64,000 nucleotides of DNA from Enterococcus mundtii (lineage in GTDB: Bacteria > Bacillota > Bacilli > Lactobacillales > Enterococcaceae), in the NCBI RefSeq assembly GCF_013394305.1, contig NZ_AP019810.1:1404501-1468500 (forward strand), in the 5' to 3' direction. Shown here piece by piece: positions 28,306-38,862 of the stretch (the stretch's first letter is position 1; each line of letters opens with the position of its first letter). The translations under genes were made by a program, and so were the position numbers. A model generated the notes under the pieces. The model saw nothing but the letters and a program-made list of their open reading frames with translations, did no database searches and was not told the origin of the DNA.

Positions 28306-29826
28306 TCACCAATTAAAGCTAATTTTTGGTATTTTTACCGAAAATAGCATCTTTCCTGTTGATTTACCTACTTGTTGAATATTTTTATACACATGTTTGA
28401 CTGTATCAATACTTTGTTCAATCACCTTACCCACTTTCTCAACACTCTTATCGTATGCTTCATAAGCAACTTTTTTTCCATAATCGTACTTATTTGGAAA
28501 AGCAAACTGCAATATTTTATTTGAAAGTCCAAAAGCAACACCAAGTAAAGCACCCGGCGGCCCAGCGACTGCCGCACCTAATGTCATTCCCTCTAACGGT
28601 CCAATGCTCTTCACCATCTCTATTCCACCGCCTATTATTCCTTTGCCAACACTTCCTGTTTTTCCATATTCATTCACCGCATTGGCGGCGAAAGTGACGC
28701 CTAATTGCGCGTAAGTAGCTACTTGGCCTGCCGTTCCTAATCCTTTGGCAACACCCCAATTTTTAGCTCCTTGCACAAATTGAGATTTCTTCAAGGCTTC
28801 GCTGACATAGGTTTTTACGGGAGAGGTAAATTTAGTGAAATTTTGATAGGCCTTGCCTAGCGTATCGATTTTAGGAATCCATTTCCCTTGGGCAACGGCT
28901 TTACCGAACATTTCGTATTTTGCAAGACCGCTAAATAATTTATTTTTCATACCTGATGGTAGATGATTAGCAAGCATCCAAAATTCATCGTTGGATGCCA
29001 ATTTGTTGACTAATGCATCCGGATAATTTTTGATCAACATTTCGAACCGCTTGACTGCATCGGTTTTCCCATCTTTCAAGGGTTGGACCAATTTTTCGAT
29101 CTCCGCATACATTTCTAAGTAGGCATTATTTGAAGATTCTTCCAACAAAGCTTGTCCGTTTGGTTTGTACTTCTCAAACCAACTCCCATCCACTCCTTTC
29201 GGCAATACATAACTACCGTCTGCCTTGATGGTTGTTTGGTTCAAGACTAATACGCTTTGCATGGCGAGTTTCAATTCCAGTAGACTGTTATTGAACAGTC
29301 CACTGGTTTGGAAGTTAAAGGCATGCAGTTTTTGTTGTTTGCGTTGCAACTTGTAGATATCTTCTTGCAGGCTGTCCGCCATTCGCATCAAGTTTCGATG
29401 AAAATCACTGAGCATTTCTGTGATACCTGGTAATATGCTTGTATTGGCGATCTGCCTAATCGTCTGCGCGTGGTTATCGATTGATTGTTTAGCGAATGTT
29501 TTGGCACGAATCTGTCCGCTTAAATTCTCTTCATCCAAGTATCCTTCACTGGCAAGCATTTGATGTGCGGAAGAGTAAAGATTCAAGTCTGACTGAATCC
29601 CTTGTACCGCAGTGTTTACCCGATTGATCGTAGGAATGATCAACTCAGAAAACAGCCCTTTCCCAGCTTGATAAGCAGCTCCTGAGAGTTTTTTGCCATC
29701 AACCGCTTGAACAACTTGTTGACTACCTGTTCGTAGTTGGGTGATCGTTGTACGAGCAAGCGATAAATTAGTGGTCAGATTGCTCATTAAATTAGAAGAC
29801 TCTGTGGCTGAATAAATTAGTCCCAT
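28306..29826 (-). CDS. LXG-domain T7SS effector with glycine-rich C-terminal domain
   Basis: 506 aa. The N-terminal LXG helical domain occupies about residues 1-210 (LGLY-type targeting region; helical stretches such as TTITQLRTGSQQVVQAVDG). A middle linker follows (KGVDGSWFEKYKPNGQALLEE). The C-terminus at about 360-440 is rich in Gly/Ala (GTAGQVATYAQLGVTF; GKGIIGGGIEMVKS; TLGAAVAGPPGALLGVAFG), like the glycine-zipper ends of pore-type LXG toxins. No nuclease or NADase motif seen. Start ATG 29826 overlaps the preceding gene by 10 bp. Probable antibacterial toxin exported by the T7SSb encoded upstream. Confidence 0.82.
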   Translation of the reverse strand: MGLIYSATESSNLMSNLTTNLSLARTTITQLRTGSQQVVQAVDGKKLSGAAYQAGKGLFSELIIPTINRVNTAVQGIQSDLNLYSSAHQMLASEGYLDEENLSGQIRAKTFAKQSIDNHAQTIRQIANTSILPGITEMLSDFHRNLMRMADSLQEDIYKLQRKQQKLHAFNFQTSGLFNNSLLELKLAMQSVLVLNQTTIKADGSYVLPKGVDGSWFEKYKPNGQALLEESSNNAYLEMYAEIEKLVQPLKDGKTDAVKRFEMLIKNYPDALVNKLASNDEFWMLANHLPSGMKNKLFSGLAKYEMFGKAVAQGKWIPKIDTLGKAYQNFTKFTSPVKTYVSEALKKSQFVQGAKNWGVAKGLGTAGQVATYAQLGVTFAANAVNEYGKTGSVGKGIIGGGIEMVKSIGPLEGMTLGAAVAGPPGALLGVAFGLSNKILQFAFPNKYDYGKKVAYEAYDKSVEKVGKVIEQSIDTVKHVYKNIQQVGKSTGKMLFSVKIPKISFNW

Positions 29827-30167
29827 CGTTTATTCCTTTCTTTCTGAAGTTCCGTACGTTCTTCTTCAAGTTTGATTACACCTTTTAAGTATTCTTGATC
29901 TAGTTGGTGCTGTTGGTTTTCTACCAACTGCGTGAAGTAAGTTGATTTCCCTTCATTCTCATTTTGCTCCCAACGAGCAACTTGGCTTCCTTGGGATACT
30001 AATTCTTCTGTGAATTGTTGGATTTCTCGAAAGCTTTTTCGCATGTCCATCTCTAAATAATACATACATTGTTTTAACTGCTGTTTTTCTTTACTCAGAC
30101 GCTCCAATCGTTGTTCATTGTTGCTGATTTTACGCTCATATTCAGCGAGCAACTCTTCCTTTTCCAT
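29817..30167 (-). CDS. DUF3958-type helical LXG partner
   Basis: 116 aa from ATG 30167 behind AAGGAG. Almost wholly charged coiled coil (YERKISNNEQRLERLSKEK; LKGVIKLEEERTELQKERN) with no signal or membrane span. Small helical proteins encoded directly before LXG genes (LXG-associated proteins) form a complex with the LXG domain needed for export. Its stop overlaps the effector start, consistent with fixed stoichiometry. Confidence 0.75.
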   Translation of the reverse strand: MEKEELLAEYERKISNNEQRLERLSKEKQQLKQCMYYLEMDMRKSFREIQQFTEELVSQGSQVARWEQNENEGKSTYFTQLVENQQHQLDQEYLKGVIKLEEERTELQKERNKRWD

Positions 30168-30176
30168 ACTGACTCC

Positions 30177-30431
30177 TTACTTGAATCTTGTTTGACTGTC
30201 TCTGACTGCGATTGCTTGAGCAAGCTGAGGGAATTTGTTTGCCTGTTCATTGACACAAGTAACTAGATTTGAAATATCGGTGAGTAGGTTGTTACTGACC
30301 TCTACTCCTGTTTTCATACTGCTGATCGTGCTCTTGCTTAAAGAACTTGTTTTACTACTACTAACAGATACATTTTTTATTCCTGATACGGCTGCTGTTG
30401 CAGTGGATTCCTGAGAAGCGATTTTCGGCAT
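30177..30431 (-). CDS. DUF3130/SACOL2603-family small T7SS protein
   Basis: 84 aa, Ser/Thr-rich, helical (SSLSKSTISSMKTGVEVSNN; LLTDISNLVTCVNEQANKF). It matches the family described as type VII secretion effector, SACOL2603 type, a WXG100-like partner that pairs with the LXG domain. Start ATG 30431 behind AAGGAG. Lies 9 nt before the DUF3958 gene. Confidence 0.75.
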   Translation of the reverse strand: MPKIASQESTATAAVSGIKNVSVSSSKTSSLSKSTISSMKTGVEVSNNLLTDISNLVTCVNEQANKFPQLAQAIAVRDSQTRFK

Positions 30432-30442
30432 CTTTTTTCTCC

Positions 30443-30844
30443 TTATCTGAATTGATAGAATGGGTCTTCTTTTAATCTCTCTTCTTCATTGATTTTTATA
30501 GTTTCTACAATCTGTACAGGTTTCTCCTCTTGCACGAGTGGTGGTCTAGTTGGCGCATCCCTAAGTTGCTTCAGCAAATCGTCTAAAAATTCTTCATCGT
30601 CTTGGTTTTGGAAGCCTTCGAACAACACTTCTGTGATTTGATCGGCATGGATAGAAAAGACTTCTTGGCTCGGTACATCTCCAAACGGATGGGGGGCTAC
30701 TCGATATCTCGCTATCACTTTTTCTTCTTCATTTTTAGCGATGGCACGAGCAACGACAAAATAGAGCAGTTGGTCATCCTCTGTCCCAACTAGTCTTAAG
30801 ATACTACCTAGTGGCAAAAACGGTGTGATCATTTCTTCTCTCAT
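30443..30844 (-). CDS. DUF4176 protein directly after essC
   Basis: 133 aa. DUF4176 core ([41 protein letters not shown]), then a proline-containing acidic tail ([18 protein letters not shown]) absent from the paralogue at 27082. Start ATG 30844 overlaps the essC stop as ATGA, with GGAGG 7 nt before. Function unknown; the tight link to essC suggests a role in secretion or effector delivery. Confidence 0.8.
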   Translation of the reverse strand: MREEMITPFLPLGSILRLVGTEDDQLLYFVVARAIAKNEEEKVIARYRVAPHPFGDVPSQEVFSIHADQITEVLFEGFQNQDDEEFLDDLLKQLRDAPTRPPLVQEEKPVQIVETIKINEEERLKEDPFYQFR

Positions 30845-33800
30845 GCTTCTTCCTCCGTAGGAAACACCAAAGCTTCCAAGTGTTCATCCTTCAAACTGTG
30901 TAGGACGTTTTTAGCAACTATTGCGTTTTTTTCTTGATAAGAAAGATTTTCAATAAATAATTGATTTTGTAAGCTTCCACCAAATAAAATATGATCGATA
31001 TTTTCTTTTACGAACATAGTGATTCCGCCAAAGGTATTACCCACTTTCGTCATATGATCGAGAAAAACAAACTGTAAATGCTCGTTTCCTCCACTTAGCA
31101 GAGCGGTAACTTCCTCAGGGTTCAATGTTAATTTATCGACCAAGTCTGCGATACCATTGATAATGATGATTCTCTTGCCAGTTTCATTTGTTAAGAGAGC
31201 TTCTAAAGCCCCTTTTAGGGCTGTTACTTTTTCACTAAGACATGAACGGTCCAAATATAGTGAAACTTTCGGCTTTGCTGGTTCGAGTGTTCCATTTGCA
31301 TCGATCAACACCACTTCTTCTTGTCTTTCTTGACAAATTTGTTGAAGCAGCCAAGGCATCATCGCACGAAGTTGCTTATTGGATTTGAAAAAGATCCCTA
31401 ATCTCATGCGCTGGAACAAGTCGAACGATTCTACTGAAGAAGTGGCTTTGTTTAATCCCAAATACAGTGTGTGGCTGTCGTCTTGTTCAAGGTAAGAAGC
31501 AAAACTTTTTTGCGTTAGGTTTTCTGGTACCATTGGAATTTTATCTGGGCGTTCGCCTGTCCAAGCTTGATTGATTTCTATAATTTCTTCTTCCAGATTT
31601 TGGAGTAGTTCCGCATCATTTTTCCCGTTAATCGGCAGATAAAACTGAATGGTAGTTGGCGTAGAGAGTAAGACTTGTCCGCGCCCATTGATTGCTTCAG
31701 GTGACAAAGCATTTCTGCCCATGACCATATTTATTTCATTTTCATCGTTTAAATATAGCGTTATCTTAGTGGCAATATTGCTCATCATGTTAGTCCGAAT
31801 ACTTCCTACACGATTCGCGGTCATCACAAGAAAGATACCCAAACTGGCACCATCTCTTAGTAGTTGAAGAAGCACTTCGTCGATTCTATCTTTGCGCTTA
31901 TCTTCCAAGCTCAGGCCATCATAACTATCAAGAATGATTCCTAAGATCGGTAATTTTTCTCTTGTTCTTGTTTCGTATTGCGTTAGATTCGCGACACCAG
32001 CTTGCTTGAACAAATTTTTGCGTGCTGCCAATAATTTTTCGATGCGATCAAGCATTTTTTGCAGTTTTTCATCTTCTTCCAAAGTCGCTATATCCGCAAT
32101 ATGGGGTAATTCCTTGAGTACTAATAAACCATTATTCCCAAAATCAATTAAATGAAACTGAATCGTTGCAGGGGTGTTTTGACGGGCAAGGTTCATTACA
32201 AGAGTTTGCAACACTGTCGACTTCCCATAGCCTGGACTAGCTACGATCAATGTGTGACTCGCTTCTTCGAGATTGAAGGTATAATTCATTTGTTTTTGTT
32301 CAGAAGGAATATCTAAACAACCAAATGGGATAGCTAGATTACGAACTTCTGACTGTTTTATTTTTGGCGCCATAATCTGCTTATTTAAGTTCGGTAGCCA
32401 TGGCTTATCCGGCAATTTGTAGGTAGAATCGGCAAAGATTGTCTTGATCTTATCAATCACTGCTTCTAATTGTGTCGGCAAATCTCGTGTATCTTTTCCT
32501 TGAATGATTTCGATATCTGGATCATAGAGTAATTCTAACTGGCCCAATTCGTTGATTTTGAATACCCGTTCATCAATCACTTCTTCGATCAATTGTTCTG
32601 GATCATATGGAACCCCCGCATAGCCACTTTGAAATAATTCATATACCTCATTTTCGCCAACTTTCAAATAGCCTCGTCCAGGATTCGTGATTTGTGCGGC
32701 ATCTGGCGTTTTGAGTAACTCATTCGAGTCTTGGACACTCGCCATTTTCAAGGCAATTTTACTCGTACTATTGGCTTCGATCTGGTCATTGACTACCCCA
32801 GAAGGTTTTTGGGTGGCTAAAATCAAATGAACACCTAATGAACGTCCGATTCGTGCAACAGAAGTGAGCTCATCTAAGAATTCTGGAACATTGGCTTTAA
32901 GCTCCGCAAATTCATCCGAAACTAAAATCAAATGGGGCAAAGGTTTTTGTGGATAAACAACGTCTGGTTTTGGGGTATTTCTTTGTTTATACAAGGTCAT
33001 GTAGCCGTTGATATTATTTACACCATATTTGGCAAACTCTCTTTGACGTTTCGCTAGCTCTGCTTTGATGCTTGCTAAGGCTCGCGCAGTTCCAGCACCA
33101 TCCAAATTAGTGATTGCGCCCATAAAATGGGGCAAATGATCTAAGGTATTGGCTATTCCGCCACCTTTCCAGTCAATAATCAACATGCCGATATCTTCTG
33201 GCGAAAAATTGATTGCTAAGCCGATCAAATAAGTCGTTAAAAATTCAGATTTCCCGGAACCAGTCGTACCACCAACTAAGGCGTGTGGTCCATGGACTCG
33301 TTCATGTAGATCCCAGTAAACTAAATCTTTTTTTCCACGCCAACCAATTAATGAACGAATCGATTTATTAGGTTCCGCAGTAGCCCAGCGATTTGAAATC
33401 GCTAGTTCTTCAACTGTCTTGACCTCATATTGATCCAATAGACTCAAGCTGTCAGGTACGGCATTTTTCTCTACTTCCACATGATGAAGATTCGCCAAAC
33501 GCCGAATGGCTTTTTCGATTGGATAGGTTGTCGGCAAATGATTGGGAATAAAACGCTGGTTCACATATTCATTGTCCTGATTGATCAACGTTGCTGCTTC
33601 ATTGCTTTGATATTCAATTAAAGTAGTCGTTGTTTCTGGCAACATATTCAACGTTTCTTTTCCCCAAATGACCGTCATTCCATAGTCTCCTAAGTTTTCG
33701 GCTAAAAACTCGTTCAATCCATGACCTGCCAACCAACTTTCATCCAAAATCGAAAAAACATACTGTGGCTGAAAGTGTACCTTTTCATTTCCCGCTTCAC

Positions 33801-33846
33801 GGACTTGTTGTTTTCTTTTTGCCACTATTTGATAAAAAGAATTCAA
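30841..33846 (-). CDS. EssC rear fragment: ATPase domains
   Basis: 1001 aa from TTG 33846, 2 nt past the stop of the front fragment. Only a weak GAG lies upstream, so reinitiation is the one way it could be made without repair. Walker [10 protein letters not shown] (192-200) with LIIDWKGGG Walker B-like in the first ATPase; SPGYGKST near 540 in the second; the third (about 780 onward) has lost a recognisable Walker A ([13 protein letters not shown]), normal for EssC D3. Confidence 0.7.
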   Translation of the reverse strand: MNSFYQIVAKRKQQVREAGNEKVHFQPQYVFSILDESWLAGHGLNEFLAENLGDYGMTVIWGKETLNMLPETTTTLIEYQSNEAATLINQDNEYVNQRFIPNHLPTTYPIEKAIRRLANLHHVEVEKNAVPDSLSLLDQYEVKTVEELAISNRWATAEPNKSIRSLIGWRGKKDLVYWDLHERVHGPHALVGGTTGSGKSEFLTTYLIGLAINFSPEDIGMLIIDWKGGGIANTLDHLPHFMGAITNLDGAGTARALASIKAELAKRQREFAKYGVNNINGYMTLYKQRNTPKPDVVYPQKPLPHLILVSDEFAELKANVPEFLDELTSVARIGRSLGVHLILATQKPSGVVNDQIEANSTSKIALKMASVQDSNELLKTPDAAQITNPGRGYLKVGENEVYELFQSGYAGVPYDPEQLIEEVIDERVFKINELGQLELLYDPDIEIIQGKDTRDLPTQLEAVIDKIKTIFADSTYKLPDKPWLPNLNKQIMAPKIKQSEVRNLAIPFGCLDIPSEQKQMNYTFNLEEASHTLIVASPGYGKSTVLQTLVMNLARQNTPATIQFHLIDFGNNGLLVLKELPHIADIATLEEDEKLQKMLDRIEKLLAARKNLFKQAGVANLTQYETRTREKLPILGIILDSYDGLSLEDKRKDRIDEVLLQLLRDGASLGIFLVMTANRVGSIRTNMMSNIATKITLYLNDENEINMVMGRNALSPEAINGRGQVLLSTPTTIQFYLPINGKNDAELLQNLEEEIIEINQAWTGERPDKIPMVPENLTQKSFASYLEQDDSHTLYLGLNKATSSVESFDLFQRMRLGIFFKSNKQLRAMMPWLLQQICQERQEEVVLIDANGTLEPAKPKVSLYLDRSCLSEKVTALKGALEALLTNETGKRIIIINGIADLVDKLTLNPEEVTALLSGGNEHLQFVFLDHMTKVGNTFGGITMFVKENIDHILFGGSLQNQLFIENLSYQEKNAIVAKNVLHSLKDEHLEALVFPTEEEA

Positions 33847-33848
33847 AA

Positions 33849-35252
33849 TTATGTCTCGACTTTGGGGGTATGCACCATTCCTCTTAGATTTAAAGAACGG
33901 ATTTTGTTATGAGGTAACCAACGCCATTCTCGCCAATGTTGTTCGTACTCTTCCGACGGGATCAGTGTAATGAATTCGACGTCTCGATAAGAATGCAACA
34001 CACATAACTGAAATAATAGGAGTTGTAATGCTGTTCGTAAAACACTAGGTGTTCCTGCTAAGCCAACCGTCTGTTCCAGAAGTGAAACGATGATCGGGGC
34101 ATCTCCAAGTTGTTTATAGGGACTATTAAGATGCTCAAACGCTTCATTACTCAGTTCATCCTCTTCTACCGGCTGAAAGTTTGTTTGAAAACTAGCATTG
34201 ATTTCGCCGATTCCTAGGCGGACAGTCAAAAAATCTTCGTTCACTGTCATGCGTTCATAAATCCTCGCATGATAATCTTTAGCCATCAATGCTAATTCAT
34301 CCAGTGAAGGATTCATATATTCTAATGCTGTTTTTTGTGTTTGCTGTAAGACATTAAGCTCTGACTTTTTTTTGATCATATACTGACGGAAATGCTCTTC
34401 TCTCATATGATTTTTTCTGTTGATTTCTTTTTTGTTTGTAAAATAACTCGACACAGAAAAACCTGTTGTAAGTAAACTAGCACCTCCCATACTGATCAAC
34501 ATAACTGGATTGCCCCCGCTCAAAAAACTTGTCGCACCGCTCAAAACAACCATACCTAACGGTGGAACGATAGTTTTCAACCACTCATTCTTTCCTTCAT
34601 TAGATTTCTGCTTAGGCGCTTGGATCTCTATTTTTTCTTTTGGCTCCTTTAAATGGATTCTTGGACTACGCCTAAATGCTGGAAAATTTTCTGGATACTC
34701 GGGAATGTAGGGTTCTTCGAGCAACTGCCAGGGGTCCAACTGTAGCTGATTTTTTAAATCTGAGATCTTTAATTGTTTCTCACGCATCTCAATCATGAGA
34801 TAATCAATGATCAATTGATCGCCTACAGAAAATGGAAAGACACCTTTTTCTACACGTTGGTGATTGTAATAAATCTTGGCCTTACTAGGATAGATTTTTA
34901 TTTGATAGTCATCAGTACTATTACGATGAATAAAAATCAACGCATCCGAATCAATACGGATCGCCGAGTCTTGTGTATTTGATAGATAGACGCTTTCCCT
35001 TGGCTTATTGACGATTACCGTTTTCAAATTTTCATGATGAACGAGGAGAAACTTTTCATCCTTGACTAATTCTCCTCCACAAAAAAGCTGTCCGTCTTCA
35101 CAGGAAAGTGTTCGATTGTCCAGTATTACTTGATTGTTTTTTTCTGTTATTTGTTTATGAATAAACGTCGAACCAAAGTAAAAAAGATCATAAAGAACTG
35201 AAACGGAATGTTGGATTTGATCAGTTATTGAATTTGGCTTAGTTTGCTTCAT
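33849..35252 (-). CDS. EssC front fragment: FHA domains and membrane helices
   Basis: 467 aa ending with the out-of-frame tail VET after HTPK. FHA-like beta segments cover about 1-160 ([41 protein letters not shown]). Two adjacent hydrophobic spans lie near 228-265 ([37 protein letters not shown]). Start ATG 35252 overlaps essB by 14 bp. If stable it could still sit in the membrane without the motor. Confidence 0.7.
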   Translation of the reverse strand: MKQTKPNSITDQIQHSVSVLYDLFYFGSTFIHKQITEKNNQVILDNRTLSCEDGQLFCGGELVKDEKFLLVHHENLKTVIVNKPRESVYLSNTQDSAIRIDSDALIFIHRNSTDDYQIKIYPSKAKIYYNHQRVEKGVFPFSVGDQLIIDYLMIEMREKQLKISDLKNQLQLDPWQLLEEPYIPEYPENFPAFRRSPRIHLKEPKEKIEIQAPKQKSNEGKNEWLKTIVPPLGMVVLSGATSFLSGGNPVMLISMGGASLLTTGFSVSSYFTNKKEINRKNHMREEHFRQYMIKKKSELNVLQQTQKTALEYMNPSLDELALMAKDYHARIYERMTVNEDFLTVRLGIGEINASFQTNFQPVEEDELSNEAFEHLNSPYKQLGDAPIIVSLLEQTVGLAGTPSVLRTALQLLLFQLCVLHSYRDVEFITLIPSEEYEQHWREWRWLPHNKIRSLNLRGMVHTPKVET

Positions 35253-36411
35253 TACTATCCGTCTCGCTTTCTAAGATTTCTAAGTACTTATTGATTTCTT
35301 CCTCATAACTTGTTAATAACTCTTGCTTCTTCTGTCCACTCATCTTGTTGTTTGCTCGCGTCGCGTCGTATAGTTTGGTGTAGGCATGTAAAATGTATTG
35401 ATGATCGCCGAGGTTTTGTGCGATATCTAATGATCGTTCAAAATTCCCCCTTCCAATATAGATCCAGTAAAGCAAAGTATTCTCATTTGATTTTTGAGAA
35501 ATGTTATTTAAGATTGCTGTCTTTTGCTCATTCGACAAATTATCCAGCTGTACCGCGCTGACTGCAGCGACATATTGGGCACCAGAAGGGAGATCTTCGG
35601 GTTTATCATCTTTTAATGTGGTCAAAACACCAGCATAATTATTAGCAATATATTGCGTTTCAGCAGAACTGATCCGTTCTTGTGCGGGAAGTTTATCAAA
35701 CGCATAGATACCTGTTGTAAGCGCCAAACCCATTGTTGAAATACTTAATAAAAGCGTGCCCCACTTAAACATAAAATAGCTTCTTTTGTTCACCATTTGA
35801 ATTTCTGATGCACGTTTCGTTTTCTGCTGTACGACTTGTTCGCCAATCATGCGGTCGATTTCTGCGACACTGTTTGCTCTTTGGATTCGTTTAGAAAACT
35901 CGTCCTTCAATGTGCCATTTCCTTCAATCAGTTGCTCATAATCGAACTTAGGATGTAAAATTGTCAGGATCAAGGCACGATATTGCTTCAAAAATTCTTC
36001 TTCGGTTATTTCATAAGGAATAATTGAATGCGCAAAACCTCTATGTGCTACGATGATTTCTTCTCCAAATAGAAATAGATTGGCTGGATGGATGAACGGC
36101 TGGATCGGGCTACTCAAAAACTCGGATAAGAAATTGATTTTTTGTGCAAGTAATAATCGTTGAAAAAGTTCTGTTCGTTTAAGGTACTCTTGCAAAGAAT
36201 ACATTTGTTTACTTTTCTGGTATTGAATGACGAGTTTTTCCTCTGAAGATTCTACGATCTGTCCAGAGAGCAAGTGTTTTTTCTGTGTTAAGAATAGTTG
36301 ATACTGTTCTAAACGATCGAGTTGGTATTGCTTAGCATTCAGTGTCACTTTGACAGCATCAGTTGTTGTCTCAATCATGATCGTTTCAGAAATATCTTTT
36401 ATGTGGGTCAC
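35239..36411 (-). CDS. essB: EssB, T7SSb membrane pseudokinase
   Basis: 390 aa. Cytoplasmic pseudokinase domain (about 1-210), one membrane helix near 215-237 (WGTLLLSISTMGLALTTGIYAF), then an extracytoplasmic helical domain (ERISSAETQYIANNYAGVLT; YWIYIGRGNFERSLDIAQNL). Core structural component. Start GTG 36411 overlaps the esaB stop (GTGA) with GGAGGA before it. Family identity is clear from order and architecture. Confidence 0.92.
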   Translation of the reverse strand: MTHIKDISETIMIETTTDAVKVTLNAKQYQLDRLEQYQLFLTQKKHLLSGQIVESSEEKLVIQYQKSKQMYSLQEYLKRTELFQRLLLAQKINFLSEFLSSPIQPFIHPANLFLFGEEIIVAHRGFAHSIIPYEITEEEFLKQYRALILTILHPKFDYEQLIEGNGTLKDEFSKRIQRANSVAEIDRMIGEQVVQQKTKRASEIQMVNKRSYFMFKWGTLLLSISTMGLALTTGIYAFDKLPAQERISSAETQYIANNYAGVLTTLKDDKPEDLPSGAQYVAAVSAVQLDNLSNEQKTAILNNISQKSNENTLLYWIYIGRGNFERSLDIAQNLGDHQYILHAYTKLYDATRANNKMSGQKKQELLTSYEEEINKYLEILESETDSNEAN

Positions 36412-36683
36412 GTTCGTTCCTCCGATTTTTGTTGAGATTCATGGATCAGTAAATGATCGCCTTCACTTAATGGATAGTCTGCCACATATGCCTCTTCCTT
36501 TAAGCGGATCGGTTTATTCAATACCACTAAGTCGAACACCTCTGGCAAGGACGAACCATTTTGTATGAAAGATTCCTTCAGTAATTCTTTTAATCGTGTA
36601 ATCGTTACTTGGGTCGGGATCTGTAAGTCAATGATTTCTTCTTTGACTTGTAAACTTATCCCAATTGCTTGATTTCTATCCAA
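36408..36683 (-). CDS. esaB: EsaB, ubiquitin-like T7SSb protein (YukD family)
   Basis: 91 aa beta-grasp protein (ISLQVKEEIIDLQIPTQVTI; LSEGDHLLIHES). Cytosolic accessory or regulator of T7SSb. Start TTG 36683 behind AAAGGA, the only initiator in that position. Its end overlaps essB. Confidence 0.88.
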   Translation of the reverse strand: MDRNQAIGISLQVKEEIIDLQIPTQVTITRLKELLKESFIQNGSSLPEVFDLVVLNKPIRLKEEAYVADYPLSEGDHLLIHESQQKSEERT

Positions 36684-36696
36684 CTACAACAGTCCT

Positions 36697-37182
36697 TTAA
36701 TCATTTTTGTATTTCTGCTGTGAAAACTTTTTACCAAGATAATTGCCTCCAATAGTCAGTAAAATACTTCCTAGTAGAAGTAAGATCCACAAAACAATTC
36801 TTCCCTGGATAGCTGTGTGATTTGGGTTAGCTGACACCTGATGTCCTACAGACATTTGCCCTTCTTTGAATAATTGGGGTGTAATTGTTTGCTCAAAGAC
36901 CTGTGGCTGTGGAGTTGCTTCCGACACAAAGACGAGGTTGTGAGCAGTAGAAATCTGTTGTCTTTGTTGTTGGACACGTTCTTGGTCTAATTTTGTTTTA
37001 TCTTCTAAAAATAAATCTTGCACTATAAATGTTGTTTCATGATCTTCGATGCCTTCCCTTTCTTGGTAGATCACATGGTTATTGATAGTGAGTGTGCTTG
37101 CAAAGACTGTGACATTCGGGTGACTTAAAAATAGTAAAACTACCAACAAAAAGAAAAGCCCCCCTATTTTTTTCTGAACCAT
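36697..37182 (-). CDS. essA: EssA, T7SSb membrane component
   Basis: 161 aa from ATG 37182 (MVQKKIGGLFFLLVVLLF), 6 nt after GGAGG. Longer starts at 37203 and 37236 would lie inside esaA and lack such a site. N-terminal hydrophobic segment, an extracytoplasmic middle (VIYQEREGIEDHETTFIVQDLFLE) and a C-terminal membrane helix (RIVLWILLLLGSILLTIGG). Lies 13 nt after the esaA stop. Confidence 0.87.
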   Translation of the reverse strand: MVQKKIGGLFFLLVVLLFLSHPNVTVFASTLTINNHVIYQEREGIEDHETTFIVQDLFLEDKTKLDQERVQQQRQQISTAHNLVFVSEATPQPQVFEQTITPQLFKEGQMSVGHQVSANPNHTAIQGRIVLWILLLLGSILLTIGGNYLGKKFSQQKYKND

Positions 37183-37195
37183 TTTATACCTCCGT

Positions 37196-38839
37196 TTATT
37201 CATTTGACCGTTCTTTTTTCTCTTCTGGTCGGACAATAAAATTCAGTATCACTCCAAATATCAGGAATAGAACGAGCATGAGATAACTTCCCCAACCGAT
37301 GACACCCTCATTCATCAGCACATTAAACCCGTTTTGAATATTCTGTAAAGGTGACAGACGATAGAGCCATTCTGTCAACGAGCCATTTTTGATTGCTACG
37401 CCCAACAAAGGAGTCAACATGAAGAACAAGCCAAAAATCCCACCACATAAATACAACGTGATTTTTTTGAATTGGCGCATGAACCCTAAAAGAATCAATT
37501 GACCACTAGCAAAGACTAAAAATGCATAAACGAACCAAACAAAAGAATGCGCGACTCCTGATACTATGGTCGTTAAAACGCTATAAATAAGTGACAGAAC
37601 TAACGTTACACTGAGTACCGCCACCATATTAGGCACGTTTTTCCATATACGGTTCGGTGTGACTAACAAATCGACAGAAGTCACTACACGTTTTTTCATC
37701 ACGCTAGACAATTGAAAGGATACTAACAGAATCATAAAGCCACCGATCAATGTCACATAGTAAGGAGTCAATGAGCTTTGTCTTGTTTGACCAAAGCTTC
37801 CTTGTCCTAAAATTGGACTTGCTAAAAAATTAAAGACATGTGGATTGTCTGCCCCTCCATTCTTTGTATTCGAAAGGACTTCACTAAATGATTCGGCATA
37901 TGTTTGATTTTCAGAGACAGTCTGTGCTGATTCATCAAGAGAGGTACTTAGATTACTTAAAATAGTGGTGGCATTCTCTTGTACTTCGATGGTCGATTCT
38001 TTTAGCTGATCGATTGTAGGTGTGATATCAGCTACTTCTGCCGCAGATTGACCGGTAACTTCAGCTGCTGCTTTTGAACTTGCCATCAATCCTTGCATCG
38101 TTTCGATCAGACTGGCTGTTTGAGCTTCAATCAGAGCGTATTCATTTTCTTTAGGATGTGGATTTTCTTCTGAGATGACGGATTCCGCTTCTGTTTGTGC
38201 CGTTTGCTGCCAACTGTCGTATACTGCATGGATTTGTTGATTCGCAGAGGCGAACCAGTGGTTTAATTTGTCCGCTTCTTCCATAAATGTCTGTGGTAAT
38301 GTCATTAATTGCAAGGTACCGTACAAGGTTGGTTTTAGTTCTTCAGGTTCTTTAGTCCCAGGAGAACCAATGACTGCTTGTAATGCAATGATTTGATTCT
38401 CGGTATCGCTATACAACTGATCCCCTGTTTTTTTGTATTCCTGATACAGTTGTTCACTGATCATCGAAGGTTTGTCGCTTTCCTGAAGATTGTTATATAG
38501 CCAATAGATCGAACGAGAATCAGCTAATTCAATAAGGGATCTCCCCATATTTTCTGGTTGATCGATCATCTGTCGATATGCGGGAATCGTTATAGAATGG
38601 TGTGGTGCACCAAATAGCGTGACGATTTGTTGCGCAGTCGTACTTAATAGTTGAAACTGTTCCAAGATTTGTGGCACATCATCAATCAATGGCTGATCCA
38701 TTGGAAGATATACCGAGAATTCACTCATTGGTTGTTCGCGTTCATTGATCATCCATGTGTAAAACACCTGATTGTATGAAGTAGTTTGTTGTTCTGGAGT
38801 CAACTGCCACTTTAAAGGAATGCTTACTTCAAAGTTCAA
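37196..38839 (-). CDS. EsaA rear fragment: coiled region and C-terminal membrane bundle
   Basis: 547 aa from an internal TTG with no ribosome site; the frame is open back to about 38935. Five membrane helices at the end (YYVTLIGGFMILLVSFQL; VLSVTLVLSLIYSVLTTIV; FVYAFLVFASGQLILLGF; LYLCGGIFGLFFMLTPLL; SYLMLVLFLIFGVILNFIV). Unlikely to be translated as a separate protein. Confidence 0.6.
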   Translation of the reverse strand: MNFEVSIPLKWQLTPEQQTTSYNQVFYTWMINEREQPMSEFSVYLPMDQPLIDDVPQILEQFQLLSTTAQQIVTLFGAPHHSITIPAYRQMIDQPENMGRSLIELADSRSIYWLYNNLQESDKPSMISEQLYQEYKKTGDQLYSDTENQIIALQAVIGSPGTKEPEELKPTLYGTLQLMTLPQTFMEEADKLNHWFASANQQIHAVYDSWQQTAQTEAESVISEENPHPKENEYALIEAQTASLIETMQGLMASSKAAAEVTGQSAAEVADITPTIDQLKESTIEVQENATTILSNLSTSLDESAQTVSENQTYAESFSEVLSNTKNGGADNPHVFNFLASPILGQGSFGQTRQSSLTPYYVTLIGGFMILLVSFQLSSVMKKRVVTSVDLLVTPNRIWKNVPNMVAVLSVTLVLSLIYSVLTTIVSGVAHSFVWFVYAFLVFASGQLILLGFMRQFKKITLYLCGGIFGLFFMLTPLLGVAIKNGSLTEWLYRLSPLQNIQNGFNVLMNEGVIGWGSYLMLVLFLIFGVILNFIVRPEEKKERSNE

Positions 38840-38862
38840 TTTATCTGATAGCGAAGGATATT

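Larger units (their letters stand above)
30841..35252 (-). pseudogene. essC: essC, T7SSb motor ATPase, frameshifted
   Basis: Full EssC is an approximately 1470-aa membrane ATPase: FHA domains, two membrane helices, then FtsK/SpoIIIE-type ATPase domains that drive substrate export. Here it is split into a 467-codon front part and a 1001-codon rear part in different frames. At 33861-33868 the minus strand reads CCCCCAAAGTC. In the rear frame the sequence upstream of its TTG reads [12 protein letters not shown], just as expected for EssC, so adding one A (AAAA) restores [13 protein letters not shown] without a stop. The span of 4412 bp is one short of a multiple of three. Either a true mutation or a consensus indel; other domains look intact. 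Confidence 0.85.

Noticed and set aside
33844-33870. Programmed -1 frameshift joining the two essC halves
   Set aside because: The tract ACC CCC AAA does not fit the X XXY YYZ pattern in the incoming frame, no downstream structure stands out, and EssC is not known to need frameshifting. A simple missing base explains it better.
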